Numbered from the stretch's first letter, positions 35,245 to 45,584 are shown. The stretch: DNA of 64,000 nucleotides from JAABVY01 sp964496505 (GCA_964496505.1 CAZBZV010000015.1:1-64000), one strand, 5' to 3'. Notes: generated by a model not told the origin, from the sequence alone. Translations and numbers: made by a program.

Positions 35245-36717
35245 ATGTCTAAACGATGTCCATCAAAAGCTGTGGGGAAAATATCCACGGCGGTAATGAT
35301 TTTTATGCTTCTCATTTCTTTCAGCTTCATTTCGAGCGGCGCCCATGCGGCTGTTCAAAGTGATATCAAGGTCAGTATCCCGGAGGGGGATTTTGCCTTT
35401 TTTGGAACAAACATATCGGTTCCTGTCATCATGGAAAATAATACCGATATCCAGATCGGCGGATTCGAATTCATGATCAAGTACGATACCACTGTCCTGG
35501 AATTTTTGGATATCAACCTTGATCCGATAAACAGCTGTAACTGGGATCTTCTCGGACATCATACCGAGCTTTCAGGGGTCGAGAAAATATACGCGGTGCC
35601 GGGCACCGGCCCGTTGGGATGCGATTTCACCAATGGTGTCGACACTCTCTGCTTCCTCGAATTTTATGTTATTGTCGATTTCGATAACGAGTGCCAGGGT
35701 TTTCCGATAAGATTTTACTGGACTCAGTGTACGGATAACACGCTTATCAACACAACAGACGACAGTCTGCTCATGTCATATCAAGTCTTTGATTTATATA
35801 CCGAGCAATTTATCCAGCAGGATGATGTTCTGCCGACTATCCACGGCGCTCCCGATTCATGTTACAATCTTGCGGGCGCTGCCGGAAAATACAGGCTGGT
35901 GGATTTCTACAATGGTGAGGTTAAGATCCCCTGTCAGTATGTTCCGGATAATACCGGAGACGTGAACCTGAATGGGCTGCAATATGAAATCGCTGATTAT
36001 GTTATGTTTCAAAGCTATTATCTCAATGGTGTAGAAGTATTTGTGGTAAATCCCCAGGGACAGTTGCAGGCGACAGATTGCAATAAGGATGGCGTGTATC
36101 CCACTCTGCGCGACCTGGTTTTCATGTATCGAGTTATTATCGGGGACATTAATCCATTGCCCAAAATGGGCGATGATGGCAACAAGCTCTTCCCGCCTAC
36201 TGCGCTGTTTGTCCAGGATACGCTGGCGCAGGAAGTAAATCTGGTATTCCCGGACAGCCTGAATGCTATACATCTGATTTTTGACGGTGAGATAGTTCCG
36301 ACTTATAACGGTCCGGGTGATTTTGCTTATGCATTTGATGGATCAGTTACCCGCCTTTTGATCGCACCCTGGTTTGGCGGGAATGACGACGCGGTATATC
36401 AGGGAATGCTTTTTACTTATACCGGCAGCGGAATCCTTGACAGCTCTGATGTTGCCGATTGGGAGATGCGTAATATCGGCTCTGCCGTTCAGGTGATCGG
36501 CGGAGAGCCGATGTGCGGTGATATCAATGCTGACGGTATGATACAGCTTGATGATGCGGTCTATCTCCTGTATTACATATTCTATTCGATGGAACCGCCT
36601 GTATCTATGACCGCCGCTGATGTTACCTGCGACGGCAAGATCAATATCAGCGATGCGGTTCTAATAGTCCGTTATCTGTTTACCGGCAGCCCGGTTCCCT
36701 GCGGAAACTGCCCGTAA
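35245..36717 (+). CDS. Secreted cohesin-like protein with C-terminal dockerin pair, copy 2
   Basis: 490 residues, collinear with the gene 29 bp upstream: signal segment, cohesin-like beta-sandwich (about 37-195, ISVPVIMENNTDIQIGGFEF), middle calcium-loop segment (TGDVNLNGLQYEIADYVMF) and terminal dockerin pair (CGDINADGMIQLDDAVYLLY, DVTCDGKINISDAVLIVRYL). The same ribosome-binding context (GGGAGGAGATATG) is repeated. Divergence is concentrated in loops, while the TALFVQDT and NAIHLIFDGEIVP blocks are retained, so both copies seem maintained. A strong terminator follows. Confidence 0.72.
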   Translation: MSKRCPSKAVGKISTAVMIFMLLISFSFISSGAHAAVQSDIKVSIPEGDFAFFGTNISVPVIMENNTDIQIGGFEFMIKYDTTVLEFLDINLDPINSCNWDLLGHHTELSGVEKIYAVPGTGPLGCDFTNGVDTLCFLEFYVIVDFDNECQGFPIRFYWTQCTDNTLINTTDDSLLMSYQVFDLYTEQFIQQDDVLPTIHGAPDSCYNLAGAAGKYRLVDFYNGEVKIPCQYVPDNTGDVNLNGLQYEIADYVMFQSYYLNGVEVFVVNPQGQLQATDCNKDGVYPTLRDLVFMYRVIIGDINPLPKMGDDGNKLFPPTALFVQDTLAQEVNLVFPDSLNAIHLIFDGEIVPTYNGPGDFAYAFDGSVTRLLIAPWFGGNDDAVYQGMLFTYTGSGILDSSDVADWEMRNIGSAVQVIGGEPMCGDINADGMIQLDDAVYLLYYIFYSMEPPVSMTAADVTCDGKINISDAVLIVRYLFTGSPVPCGNCP

Positions 36718-36738
36718 TATAAGACAATTAGAAAGCAT

Positions 36739-36773
36739 AAAAAAACCCATCCACATTATGGATGGGTTTTTTA
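36739..36773. terminator. Intrinsic terminator
   Basis: AAAAAACCCATCCA and TGGATGGGTTTTTT form a long stem with a 5-nt loop and flanking A/T tracts, just after the cohesin/dockerin pair. Confidence 0.92.
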
Positions 36774-36877
36774 TTTGTATACTGATTATATGGAACAGGG
36801 ATGCTTATAATCCTGTTTGCACAGTATGTAAACAGGATCGAAAGACAGCTTTGAATATCTGAAAAGGAGGTTCAATT

Positions 36878-37429
36878 ATGCCGCGTTTAAAATATGTAAA
36901 GCCGTCTGAGGCGCAGGGCGAGATGAAGGAAATTATGGATCATATCGAAAAGGATTTCGGCGCGGTTCCGAATATCTTTCAGGGCATGGCCGGAAGCCCG
37001 GTTGCGCTCAAAGCCTATCTTGCATTGAATAATATCATCGATGAGGGCAACTTGTCCCAGCAGGAGCAGGAGATAACCCGTATCGCAGTCAGCCAGTATA
37101 ACGATTGTGAATACTGCCTTGCCGCCCATACCGCCGGGGCGAAGAGCACCGGCATGAAGGACGAGGAGATTATGGACATCCGCAAGGGTAACGGCTCCAA
37201 CGAAAAATACAATGCGCTTTTTATGTTTACCCAGCAGATTATGGAAACAAAAGGCTTTGTCTCGGATGAAGATATGGAGAAATTTACCGAAGCCGGGTAT
37301 ACCAGGGAGCATATTCCCGAGGTAATTACCATAATCGCCCAAAAGACCTTATCGAATTACTTCAACCATGTACATAACACCGAACTGGATATGCCGAAGG
37401 CGCCTGAGCTGGAGATGCAGGAAGCCTGA
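36878..37429 (+). CDS. AhpD/carboxymuconolactone decarboxylase-like protein
   Basis: 183 residues of the AhpD-like, all-helical superfamily. The redox motif CEYCLAAHTAGAK supplies two cysteines and the following His. It begins PRLKYVKPSEAQGEMKEI, typical of the peroxidase-related branch. AAGGAGG precedes the ATG. Likely an alkylhydroperoxidase-type antioxidant protein in the cytosol. It is flanked by terminators on both sides and so is probably a single-gene unit. Confidence 0.88.
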   Translation: MPRLKYVKPSEAQGEMKEIMDHIEKDFGAVPNIFQGMAGSPVALKAYLALNNIIDEGNLSQQEQEITRIAVSQYNDCEYCLAAHTAGAKSTGMKDEEIMDIRKGNGSNEKYNALFMFTQQIMETKGFVSDEDMEKFTEAGYTREHIPEVITIIAQKTLSNYFNHVHNTELDMPKAPELEMQEA

Positions 37430-37449
37430 GGAATGTGATAGGTATGAAT

Positions 37450-37484
37450 AAGCCCGTTGGAATAATCCGGCGGGCTTTTTTATT
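37450..37484. terminator. Intrinsic terminator between convergent genes
   Basis: AGCCCGTTGG and CCGGCGGGCT pair (with G-T wobbles) around AATAAT, followed by TTTTTTATTTTT. It lies between the AhpD-like gene and the convergent DUF4932 gene. Confidence 0.85.
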
Positions 37485-37490
37485 TTTGGT

Positions 37491-39101
37491 TTAGAATTTC
37501 CATGGAAATTCGGTTTTATCGTAGAATTCGTCTGCCAATGTCTCCCGGTTTCGGGCTATCAGGTAATCGGTGGGACCGTGGAAAACGCTGTTGATTTGAA
37601 TTATATCCTCGGCTTTCTGGGCGGTGTAGATAACCATACCGTTCTGCGGATTCTCCGGATTACGCCAGCAGGATATAAATCGAAGATGAGTACCCTGATA
37701 CACCGAATCGGTAGTAATGGATGCTGAATCGATTTTAAATGGGAACTCCTCCTTTAGCATTGCCAGATAGGAATTACCCTCAAGAGTGCCGTAAGCGACA
37801 ATGTTAAAATCCGAAAGGTCTTCAGTAAGCGCCTCCTCATCAGTCATAATCCGAGCCTCGGGAAATATTCGTTCTTTTACGGCTACCACATAATCTCGCA
37901 GACCTTTTTCGGTCTCAGTATCGCCTTCATGGGTTGGTACTATCATTACCACCTTTTCCTTGTTTCCCATGGCTTTATTGATGCTGCCGCTGAATGGAAT
38001 CTGATCTTGCTGTTTCTCCGTGTATTCGGGTATGTAATCCTCGAAAGCTGCGAGGAGCTCCGGATAAAAGCTCTCGAAAATGGGATATGTATCTCTGCTG
38101 TTCTCATAGTTTTCCAGTTTATCCAGCAGGCCGGGGACATAGATAAATCCTCTGGAGCGCTCCTTGTTTAGGGCACGCTTGCCTTCCTTTGATCCATCGT
38201 GGATATAAGCCAGACGAGTGGTAACCGCCCGAACAACATGCTCATTGACTATTATCGGCCATGAAGGATAGGCCTGGGACGACATCTTTTCCTTAACCGG
38301 CCTGATTAAATCCTCGTACTCTTCCACCTGATCATGAAATTTTGAGGTCAGCGGATTGACAAAGGAATGGCTGAACTCATGCCAGGCCAGATATTTGAAA
38401 TATTTCTCGGTGCCGAAATGCGGGACATCTTCTTCCGCACCATGCGGCCCGCAAATATTATAAATATCGAACCTGCCGTCGTCACGTTCCATCCGCGGCC
38501 CGAAGCCTCCCGGATGAAAAAGAAGCGCAAGTATAATATTGTAGCTGTGGTTCTCCATGCCGTAATAATCTTCCAGAATATCGACATAATTACGTCCCTC
38601 GATTTTTGCTTCGACATTCTCGGTGATAGTCCCGTAAAGCTCATGGTGCGCGCCGTAAAAATCCATGAATTTGCTCTTTTCGACAAAATCTCTCAGCTTT
38701 TCGACGAAGTCTTTGAGGTTATCCTCGCCCCACGCCCGTCTTTGGAGATAGGGAGTAAACGGTCTGATAATTTCCAGTTCGGGCGGATTGGAGAGATACA
38801 GCATGGCGGCTGCGGGAGCGTCGAAACTGAATCCCAGCGAACTCATAGAGGCAAACTTCTGGACCGCTGGATGATCCTTGTACCCGGAGAAGTAAGTATC
38901 GATTTCGGTCTTATAGCCGAATTCATAGTCGGTAATTAACCCGGTCTTTTCCTCATATCCAGATAAATATTGCACTATTCCCAGCAATTCGATGCGCGGA
39001 TCGACTGAAATATTGACATTTTTGCTCCATAAGGCAGCATTTGAAAGGGCGCTTATGAGAATCATGATTACTATCAAAACCTGACAGCCTTTAACTTCCA
39101 T
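37491..39101 (-). CDS. DUF4932 family putative secreted zinc metallopeptidase
   Basis: 536 residues with a signal peptide (about 1-24). The N-terminal half matches DUF4932 (ISVDPRIELLGIVQYLSGYEE). Near residue 240 is LAWHEFSHSFVNPLT, an HExxH zinc site that suggests a peptidase. The C-terminal part (about 370-500) is an alpha/beta segment (NIVAYGTLEGNSYLAMLKEEFPF) seen as a putative second domain of unknown role. It is a single gene, with a 189-bp gap to the divergent PaaK-like genes. Confidence 0.78.
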   Translation of the reverse strand: MEVKGCQVLIVIMILISALSNAALWSKNVNISVDPRIELLGIVQYLSGYEEKTGLITDYEFGYKTEIDTYFSGYKDHPAVQKFASMSSLGFSFDAPAAAMLYLSNPPELEIIRPFTPYLQRRAWGEDNLKDFVEKLRDFVEKSKFMDFYGAHHELYGTITENVEAKIEGRNYVDILEDYYGMENHSYNIILALLFHPGGFGPRMERDDGRFDIYNICGPHGAEEDVPHFGTEKYFKYLAWHEFSHSFVNPLTSKFHDQVEEYEDLIRPVKEKMSSQAYPSWPIIVNEHVVRAVTTRLAYIHDGSKEGKRALNKERSRGFIYVPGLLDKLENYENSRDTYPIFESFYPELLAAFEDYIPEYTEKQQDQIPFSGSINKAMGNKEKVVMIVPTHEGDTETEKGLRDYVVAVKERIFPEARIMTDEEALTEDLSDFNIVAYGTLEGNSYLAMLKEEFPFKIDSASITTDSVYQGTHLRFISCWRNPENPQNGMVIYTAQKAEDIIQINSVFHGPTDYLIARNRETLADEFYDKTEFPWKF

Positions 39102-39290
39102 TATATCATCCCAAGCTATTAAAAAATTCCGTCAATCTCTTTAATATTAGTAAATATTTAAAAAATAGTACCGTATCTATTATAATATTATTTTCGCCGT
39201 ATGGCTCAAAAAAAAATTTCGGTTAATTTGAGAGCCGGTGCCCATATTCCGATATATTCATATATGGCGTATTATTTTTGAGGATTAGAA

Positions 39291-40658
39291 ATGACACCTA
39301 TTGGGAAAAGACTACGAGATTTTTTATACCGCTTCAGACCGCTGCCGAGCTATTACGGGGATGATTTCAAGCGGATCTACGAATTTCTGCAGCACAGCCG
39401 CTGGTGGAGACGGGAGCGCGTCAGGGATTATAAGCTCAGGAAATTGAAGGAGCTGATTGAGCATGCAGAAAAAAATGTCCCCTATTACCGGGAGCTGTTT
39501 GCAAAACATGGAATAAAAGCGAAAGATATAAATTCATTTAAAGATTTTGCCAAAATTCCAGTCCTGACCAAAGGAAAAGTCCAGGAAAACATTGAGCAAT
39601 TGAAGGCTGTAAACTTCGAATCGTATAACCCGTTGATAGCAAAGACCTCGGCGACCTCCGGAGCGGAGACGATACTTTTTCGGAGCGCCTATCTCGAGTC
39701 TTTTCGCAAAGCGGTTATCTGGCGGATATACAATGAATACGGCTTCGACTTTCGGGATAAGAAAGCAACTATCACCAATCCTCATAGCTTCGAGCCTGAC
39801 GCTCCTGTGTACGAGTATGATAAGCTGGAAAATGAGTTGGTAATCGACACCTCGCACCTGGTGGCGCGGCATTTCGACAAGGCATACCAGGCATTAAAGG
39901 ACTTTAATCCCAAAATGATCTGGTCGCATCCGAATATGCTGGGTCTTCTGGCGGAATACATCCACGAAAAAGGTCTCGAACCGCTGGAAATAACACTGAT
40001 CGGCACCTATGCGGTAAAATTCGATCCGGCCCTTAAGGATTTGACCTCAAAGGTTATCAAAGGGCGGTATTTTGAATATTACGGCAATCGTGAAAATACT
40101 ATCGCCGCCTGGGGAGATTCCAACGGGGAGTTTTTCGAAGTTTCTGAGTACTGCCATTTCGAACTGGAGAATGCCATATCCGTTGCGGATTACAAAAGGG
40201 GCGATTTGATCACCACCAGTCTGCACAATTACGCTTTTCCGCTAATAAGATATCATTCCGAGGATGTTGCCGAATGGCTGGGAAAAACCGACCCTTCCAA
40301 GCCCTATCCTGCTATCCGCCTGATCGGAGGACGCGGCAAGGATTTGCTGGTTTCAAAAGAAGGCCTGATCGATATCCCTGTATTGGGCTTTCTTCAGAAA
40401 AATGATTTCGATAAAATCAGCAATTATCAAATCGAGCAGATATCTCTTCAAAAAATCATATTTCGTGGAGTTGTCAGAAAAAACTTCGATGGCAATGATG
40501 ATAAAGAGAGGCTTTATCAACTGCTGAAGGAGCTTCTTCCCGATTACTTTGAAATAGAGATCGAATATGTTAAGGATATTCGGGTTACCCCACAGGGTAA
40601 ATCGCGGATGGTGATTTCCCCTCTTGCAATGGATTATCTAAACACATATACTAAATAA
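39291..40658 (+). CDS. PaaK/CapK-like adenylate-forming protein, copy 1
   Basis: 455 residues of the phenylacetate-CoA ligase/coenzyme F390 synthetase/CapK group. The AMP-binding core is altered but recognisable: KTSATSGAETILFRSAYLES in place of the Ser/Thr/Gly loop, KGRYFEYYGNRENTIAAWGD, PLIRYHSEDVAEW for the RTGD motif, and the late VTPQGKSRMVISP. The N-terminus (RFRPLPSYYGDDFKRIYEFL) is shared with the next gene. Capsule or polysaccharide-associated relatives are common, but the acid activated here is unknown. No convincing ribosome-binding site lies before the ATG. There is no CoA or phenylacetate gene nearby. Confidence 0.78.
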   Translation: MTPIGKRLRDFLYRFRPLPSYYGDDFKRIYEFLQHSRWWRRERVRDYKLRKLKELIEHAEKNVPYYRELFAKHGIKAKDINSFKDFAKIPVLTKGKVQENIEQLKAVNFESYNPLIAKTSATSGAETILFRSAYLESFRKAVIWRIYNEYGFDFRDKKATITNPHSFEPDAPVYEYDKLENELVIDTSHLVARHFDKAYQALKDFNPKMIWSHPNMLGLLAEYIHEKGLEPLEITLIGTYAVKFDPALKDLTSKVIKGRYFEYYGNRENTIAAWGDSNGEFFEVSEYCHFELENAISVADYKRGDLITTSLHNYAFPLIRYHSEDVAEWLGKTDPSKPYPAIRLIGGRGKDLLVSKEGLIDIPVLGFLQKNDFDKISNYQIEQISLQKIIFRGVVRKNFDGNDDKERLYQLLKELLPDYFEIEIEYVKDIRVTPQGKSRMVISPLAMDYLNTYTK

Positions 40659-40687
40659 GGGAATTTAATTATTGCGACTGCTGAATT

Positions 40688-42055
40688 ATGATCAATATAT
40701 CCAAAAAAATTCGTGATTATATCTACCTGTATCGGCCGTTGCCCGATTATTACGGTACGCAGTTTAAGAAGATCTACGCCTTTCTGAAGGAAAGCCGTCA
40801 TTGGGACCGGCAGCGGATTGCTGAGTACAAGCTGGAGAGGCTGAAAGAGCTTGTGCGGCATGCGCAGGCCAATGTCCCTTTCTATCGGGAATTATACGGG
40901 AAACATGATATCAATGCGGAGGATATAAAAACATTCGAGGATTTTTCACAGCTTCCGGTGCTGACCAAAAAAGCTCTTCAGAATAATTTCGATACGCTCA
41001 AAGCCGACAATATTAAAAAATTCGATCCGATTCCCGGCTCAACCTCGGCCACCTCGGCAGGCGCAACCAAATTCCTTCGCAGTGCATACCTGGAAGCGTA
41101 TCGTAAGGCTGTAATCTGGCGCTTTTTTAATGAATATGGCTATCATTTCCGCCAGAAAAGGGTAAATATAACCAATCCGATTAATTTCGATCCTGATGCT
41201 CCAGTCTTTGAATACGATAAACTCGAAAACGAATTGATTATAGATACTGCCCATCTCATGGCACAGCGTTTCGAGAAAGCATACGATGCAATCCTCTCTT
41301 TCAAGCCCAGGCTGGTATGGGCGCATGCCAACATGCTTGGACCGCTGGCCGAATATGTACTCCGCAATGATCTTCCCCCTGTTGAGTCCGAATTAGTGGC
41401 GACCTTCGCCATAAAATTCGAGTCCCATGTGCGCCGGATGGTTGAGAAAGTATTCAAAGGTAAGTATTTTGAATATTACGGCAACCGCGAGAATACTATC
41501 GCTGCATGGGGTGACAATAGCAAAAAGTTCTTCGAGGTATCCGAATACTGCCACCTCGAACTGGATACCAGAGCTTCCTGCGGAAGGAAGGATGAAGGCG
41601 ATTTGATCACGACCAGCCTGCATAACTATGCCTTTCCATTGATAAGATATCATTCCGAAGATTACGCTAAATGGCTGGGATACACCGATGATGATAAACC
41701 ATACCCCGCCCTGAAACTGATCGGCGGCCGCGGAAAGGATTTGATTTTAACCCCCGAAGGATTAATAGAACCATATATTTTTGTGCATGCCAAACAACAG
41801 GGTTTCGATAAAATGCAGACATACCAGATCGAGCAGCTTGCAATCGACAAGCTTCTCTTTCGCATCGTACCTAAGCCGGAGTATGATCGCAATAGAGATG
41901 AAGCTACCATGATAAAGCTTATCAAAGAGGCTTTGCCCGGAGAGTTCGAAATTAAAATCGAGTATGTCGATGCCATACCTCCCACTCCGCAGGGAAAATT
42001 TCGTCTGGTAATCTCGCCCCTGGCCCTCGATTATATCAATCAATACGAGTCCTGA
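40688..42055 (+). CDS. PaaK/CapK-like adenylate-forming protein, copy 2
   Basis: 455 residues, the same length as and collinear with the gene 29 bp upstream (for example RPLPDYYGTQFKKIYAFL, STSATSAGATKFLRSAYLEA, YFEYYGNRENTIAAWGD, PLIRYHSEDYAKW, PTPQGKFRLVIS). It is a tandem duplication with clear divergence, so the two probably act on related but distinct substrates or as a pair. Cytosolic, no signal peptide. Confidence 0.78.
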   Translation: MINISKKIRDYIYLYRPLPDYYGTQFKKIYAFLKESRHWDRQRIAEYKLERLKELVRHAQANVPFYRELYGKHDINAEDIKTFEDFSQLPVLTKKALQNNFDTLKADNIKKFDPIPGSTSATSAGATKFLRSAYLEAYRKAVIWRFFNEYGYHFRQKRVNITNPINFDPDAPVFEYDKLENELIIDTAHLMAQRFEKAYDAILSFKPRLVWAHANMLGPLAEYVLRNDLPPVESELVATFAIKFESHVRRMVEKVFKGKYFEYYGNRENTIAAWGDNSKKFFEVSEYCHLELDTRASCGRKDEGDLITTSLHNYAFPLIRYHSEDYAKWLGYTDDDKPYPALKLIGGRGKDLILTPEGLIEPYIFVHAKQQGFDKMQTYQIEQLAIDKLLFRIVPKPEYDRNRDEATMIKLIKEALPGEFEIKIEYVDAIPPTPQGKFRLVISPLALDYINQYES

Positions 42056-42287
42056 ATCTTTTAATACTTTATCAAAACGATAGACTTGTAATTCCTTTTT
42101 TGTTTGTATTCCAGTGGGAAAGAATATATATTATTATTTAATTTGGAAATGACACCTGTAATTTTGCCTCTGGGGAAAACTGTGTATAACAACCTTAGTC
42201 GAAAAATATGAACAAATCTGCATAATCGCTGTATTTCTTTAAGATGGGAATGAAATAACGCAAACATCAAAATACAGGAGTAAGAGA

Positions 42288-45155
42288 ATGCTAAGACGCG
42301 GCATTAATTTGTTGATACTGACATTTTTCATGTTAAGCGGAAGTGTTCTGCTTTTTGCGCAGTCATCCGAGACTCCGCAGACTCAGATGTCATTCAGCCT
42401 GAGCGAGGCGATTCCGCTTGATCCCAATGTCACCATGGGGAAACTAGACAATGGAGTGACCTACTACATAAAAACCAACCATAAACCCGAAGAACGTGCG
42501 GAATTGCGTCTTGCGATCAACGCCGGCTCGGTGCTGGAAACCGATGCTCAACGAGGTCTGGCGCATTTTACCGAGCATATGGCCTTTAACGGTTCGAAGA
42601 ATTTCGAGAAGCAGGAGCTGGTGGATTATCTGGAATCGATTGGAATGCGTTTCGGTCCCGACCTTAACGCCTATACCAGCTTCGATGAAACCGTGTATAT
42701 GCTGCAGGTACCTACCGATAGTACCGAACTGGTCGAGACAGCCTTCCAGATCCTCGAGGACTGGGCGCATCAGTTAAGTCTCGAGGCCGAGGAGATCGAC
42801 AAGGAGCGCGGTGTGATTGTCGAGGAATGGCGCGGGGGACGCGGCGCCGAAGCGCGTATGATGGATGAGCAGTTTCCGATCCTTTTGCAAGGCTCCAAAT
42901 ATGCCGAAAGGCTTCCTATCGGCAAAATGGAGGTTGTCGAAAATTTCGAATATGAGGTATTAAGAGATTTTTATTACGACTGGTACCGTCCCGACAATAT
43001 AGCGGTGGTGGCAGTCGGTGATTTCGATCCGGAGTGGATTGAGGGATTGATTAAAAAGCATTTTGCTCAAATCCCCATGCCGGAGGACCCGCCGGTAAGA
43101 GAGGAATTCGAGGTTCCCGATCATGAGGAAACCCTGTTTGCGATAGCCTCCGATCCCGAGGCTGCGATGTCGAGGGTGGCAATCTATTACAAACATCCTC
43201 TGAAGAAAATCGAAACTGCAGAGGATTACCGCGAAAAAATCCTGTCAGACCTATACAACGGCATGCTGAATCAGCGCCTTATGGAGCTTACCAAGAAAGC
43301 CGATCCGCCCTTTATTGCCGGCTTTTCCGGAGAGGGCAGATTTTTGAGAACCAAGAATGTTTACTTTCTGGTTGCCATGGTCATGGAAGGCGGAATCGAG
43401 AAGGGCCTGGAAGCGATATTGACCGAGGCCAAACGTGTCAAGCAGCACGGTTTCACCGAAAGTGAACTGGAACGGCAGAAGAAAGAAACGCTGCGTGCCA
43501 TGGAGAAGCAGTTTAATGAGCGTGACAAAACCGAATCGCGGAGATTCGCAATGCAGTTTGTCAGCAATTATCTCAACGACAATAAAGTTCCGGGAATTGA
43601 ATGGGAATACGAACTTTACCGGCAGGTTGTACCGGATATAACACTGGATGAGATCAATGAGCTGGCCGACAAATGGATTCGCGATGAAAGCCGTGTAATC
43701 ATGGTCAACTCTCCGGAGAAGGAAGGGCTCGAGATCCCCACAGAGGAAGATCTTCTTGCTGTTTTCGAAAAGGTCGAGGCCAGTGATATCATGGCTTACT
43801 CCGACGAGGTTTCGGATAAGCCGCTGGTCGAGAATCCGCCCCAGGGCTCCGAAGTCGTGATTGAAGAATATATCGAGGAGATCGATACATATCACTGGAC
43901 CCTTGCCAATGGTGTCGAGGTCGTCCTGAAGCCAACGGACTTCAAAAATGATGAGGTTCGCTTCAATGCCTTTAGTCCGGGCGGAACCTCGCTTGTCACC
44001 GATAATGATTACATGGCAGCCGCTACCGCCACGGCATTAATGAATGAGGGCGGAATTGCGGATTTGAACAAGATAAAGCTGGATAAGATGCTGGCTGGCA
44101 AGGTTGTCAGCGTTTCTCCCTGGATGAGTTCCGAGGAGGAAGGTATTAGCGGCAGCGCTTCACCAGAGGATCTGGAAACGATGTTCCAGCTAATATACTT
44201 GTTCTTCACCAATCCCCGTACCGACGGCACTGCCTTTCAATCTTACAAGAACAGGCTGACAACCGTCTATGAGAACCGTAGTTCCAATCCTGAGGCTGTT
44301 TTCAGTGATACCATTAGCTGGACCATGGCCCAGCATCATCCCCGCATGAAACCGTGGTCGCTGGAACGTCTGAAGGAGATGGACCTTGAGAAATCAATCG
44401 AGATATACAATGATCGTTTTGCCGATGCCGGCGATTTTACATTTGTCCTGGTAGGCAACCTGAATCCGGATGAGATCAGGCCCATGATCGAGACCTGGCT
44501 GGGCGGCCTTCCCTCAACAGGACGTACCGAAAGCTGGCGCAATCTGGAAATCGACCCACCCAGCGGCCTGGTTGAAAAAGAGGTGCGCAAAGGCCTGGAG
44601 CCGAAAAGTTATGTGCGTATTCTCTTCCCGGGTGATTTCGAGTGGAGCCGTCAGAACCGTTATGACCTGATGTCTACCGCCAGCTGCCTTCGCATCAAAC
44701 TGCGCGAGGTACTGCGCGAGGATATGGGCGGTACTTACGGCGTTGGTGTCTGGGCTTCCACATCAAAATATCCCGAGGAGGAATATCAGTTCGGAATCAC
44801 ATTCGGATGTAATCCCGAGCGTGTGGAAGAGCTGACCGAAACGGTATTTATGCAGCTTGACAGCTTGCAGCAGTATGGTATCGAGGAAAGCTATATCCAG
44901 AAAGTAGCTGAGATGCAGAGACGTGAAAGAGAGAAAGACTTAAAGGAAAACAGGTTCTGGCTCTCAAGCCTGCGGCAGGCATACAGCCATGACATCGATC
45001 CGCGCCTGATATTGCATCTTGAAGAGCTTGTTTCGGAACTGGATGCCGGGGACATACAGGAAACTGCCAGAGAATACCTGGATATGTCCAACTATGCAGT
45101 CTTTGTGCTTTATCCGGAGAAGGATATGCAGGTGCAGGAAGAACAGCAGCAATAG
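42288..45155 (+). CDS. M16 family zinc peptidase, secreted (pitrilysin/PqqL-like)
   Basis: 955 residues with a signal peptide (about 1-25). The inverted zinc motif HFTEH (H93, E96, H97) and the third ligand E173, exactly 76 residues after H97 in DKERGVIVEEW, are intact. A second, non-catalytic M16 half follows (about 520-940), giving the full two-domain length of bacterial periplasmic M16 proteins. GGAG precedes the ATG. It likely degrades peptides in the periplasm. A tri-loop terminator follows. Confidence 0.92.
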   Translation: MLRRGINLLILTFFMLSGSVLLFAQSSETPQTQMSFSLSEAIPLDPNVTMGKLDNGVTYYIKTNHKPEERAELRLAINAGSVLETDAQRGLAHFTEHMAFNGSKNFEKQELVDYLESIGMRFGPDLNAYTSFDETVYMLQVPTDSTELVETAFQILEDWAHQLSLEAEEIDKERGVIVEEWRGGRGAEARMMDEQFPILLQGSKYAERLPIGKMEVVENFEYEVLRDFYYDWYRPDNIAVVAVGDFDPEWIEGLIKKHFAQIPMPEDPPVREEFEVPDHEETLFAIASDPEAAMSRVAIYYKHPLKKIETAEDYREKILSDLYNGMLNQRLMELTKKADPPFIAGFSGEGRFLRTKNVYFLVAMVMEGGIEKGLEAILTEAKRVKQHGFTESELERQKKETLRAMEKQFNERDKTESRRFAMQFVSNYLNDNKVPGIEWEYELYRQVVPDITLDEINELADKWIRDESRVIMVNSPEKEGLEIPTEEDLLAVFEKVEASDIMAYSDEVSDKPLVENPPQGSEVVIEEYIEEIDTYHWTLANGVEVVLKPTDFKNDEVRFNAFSPGGTSLVTDNDYMAAATATALMNEGGIADLNKIKLDKMLAGKVVSVSPWMSSEEEGISGSASPEDLETMFQLIYLFFTNPRTDGTAFQSYKNRLTTVYENRSSNPEAVFSDTISWTMAQHHPRMKPWSLERLKEMDLEKSIEIYNDRFADAGDFTFVLVGNLNPDEIRPMIETWLGGLPSTGRTESWRNLEIDPPSGLVEKEVRKGLEPKSYVRILFPGDFEWSRQNRYDLMSTASCLRIKLREVLREDMGGTYGVGVWASTSKYPEEEYQFGITFGCNPERVEELTETVFMQLDSLQQYGIEESYIQKVAEMQRREREKDLKENRFWLSSLRQAYSHDIDPRLILHLEELVSELDAGDIQETAREYLDMSNYAVFVLYPEKDMQVQEEQQQ

Positions 45156-45180
45156 AAGATTAACATGAAAGTATAATAGA

Positions 45181-45216
45181 ATGCCTCAGGTCGTCACGAC
45201 TTGAGGCATTCTTTTA
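45181..45216 (+). terminator. Intrinsic terminator
   Basis: A 13-bp stem (ATGCCTCAGGTCG with CGACTTGAGGCAT, one G-T pair) and TCA loop, followed by TCTTTTAG, 26 bp after the M16 gene. Confidence 0.8.
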
Positions 45217-45584
45217 GTTGGAACCCTGAAGGGTATTGAGACATACCATGCACCATTTGATGGCACAGGCAGTTTTATTGCTCACTAATGCGCATGCCCC
45301 CAAAACTGTTTCTCGTTTTGCAAATACTAAAACAAATCGCCAATGGTGCAGGATAGGTCAGTCGTGATTTGTTATTAGGCTCTGCAAACAATATATCCTT
45401 TGCACTTTCTTTGTCAAGATACTTTAGTATTCATATAAATATTTTTAGTGCTTTTGCATGCTGCGCCTGAACGTTTTCAGGCAATTTCAGCATTGGTTTT
45501 TTTGACATTTAATCATTTCATTTCCCGCCATTTGTATTATTTTCTCATCCGATAACGTCTGTTCGAAGCGAAAGGGAATGTTAT
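45217..45584. other. Intergenic stretch without gene
   Basis: 368 bp between the M16 terminator and the exonuclease III gene. A GCACCATT / AATGGTGC inverted pair (about 45249 and 45342) is the only structure seen. TTGACA at 45502-45507 has no well-spaced -10. Confidence 0.4.
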
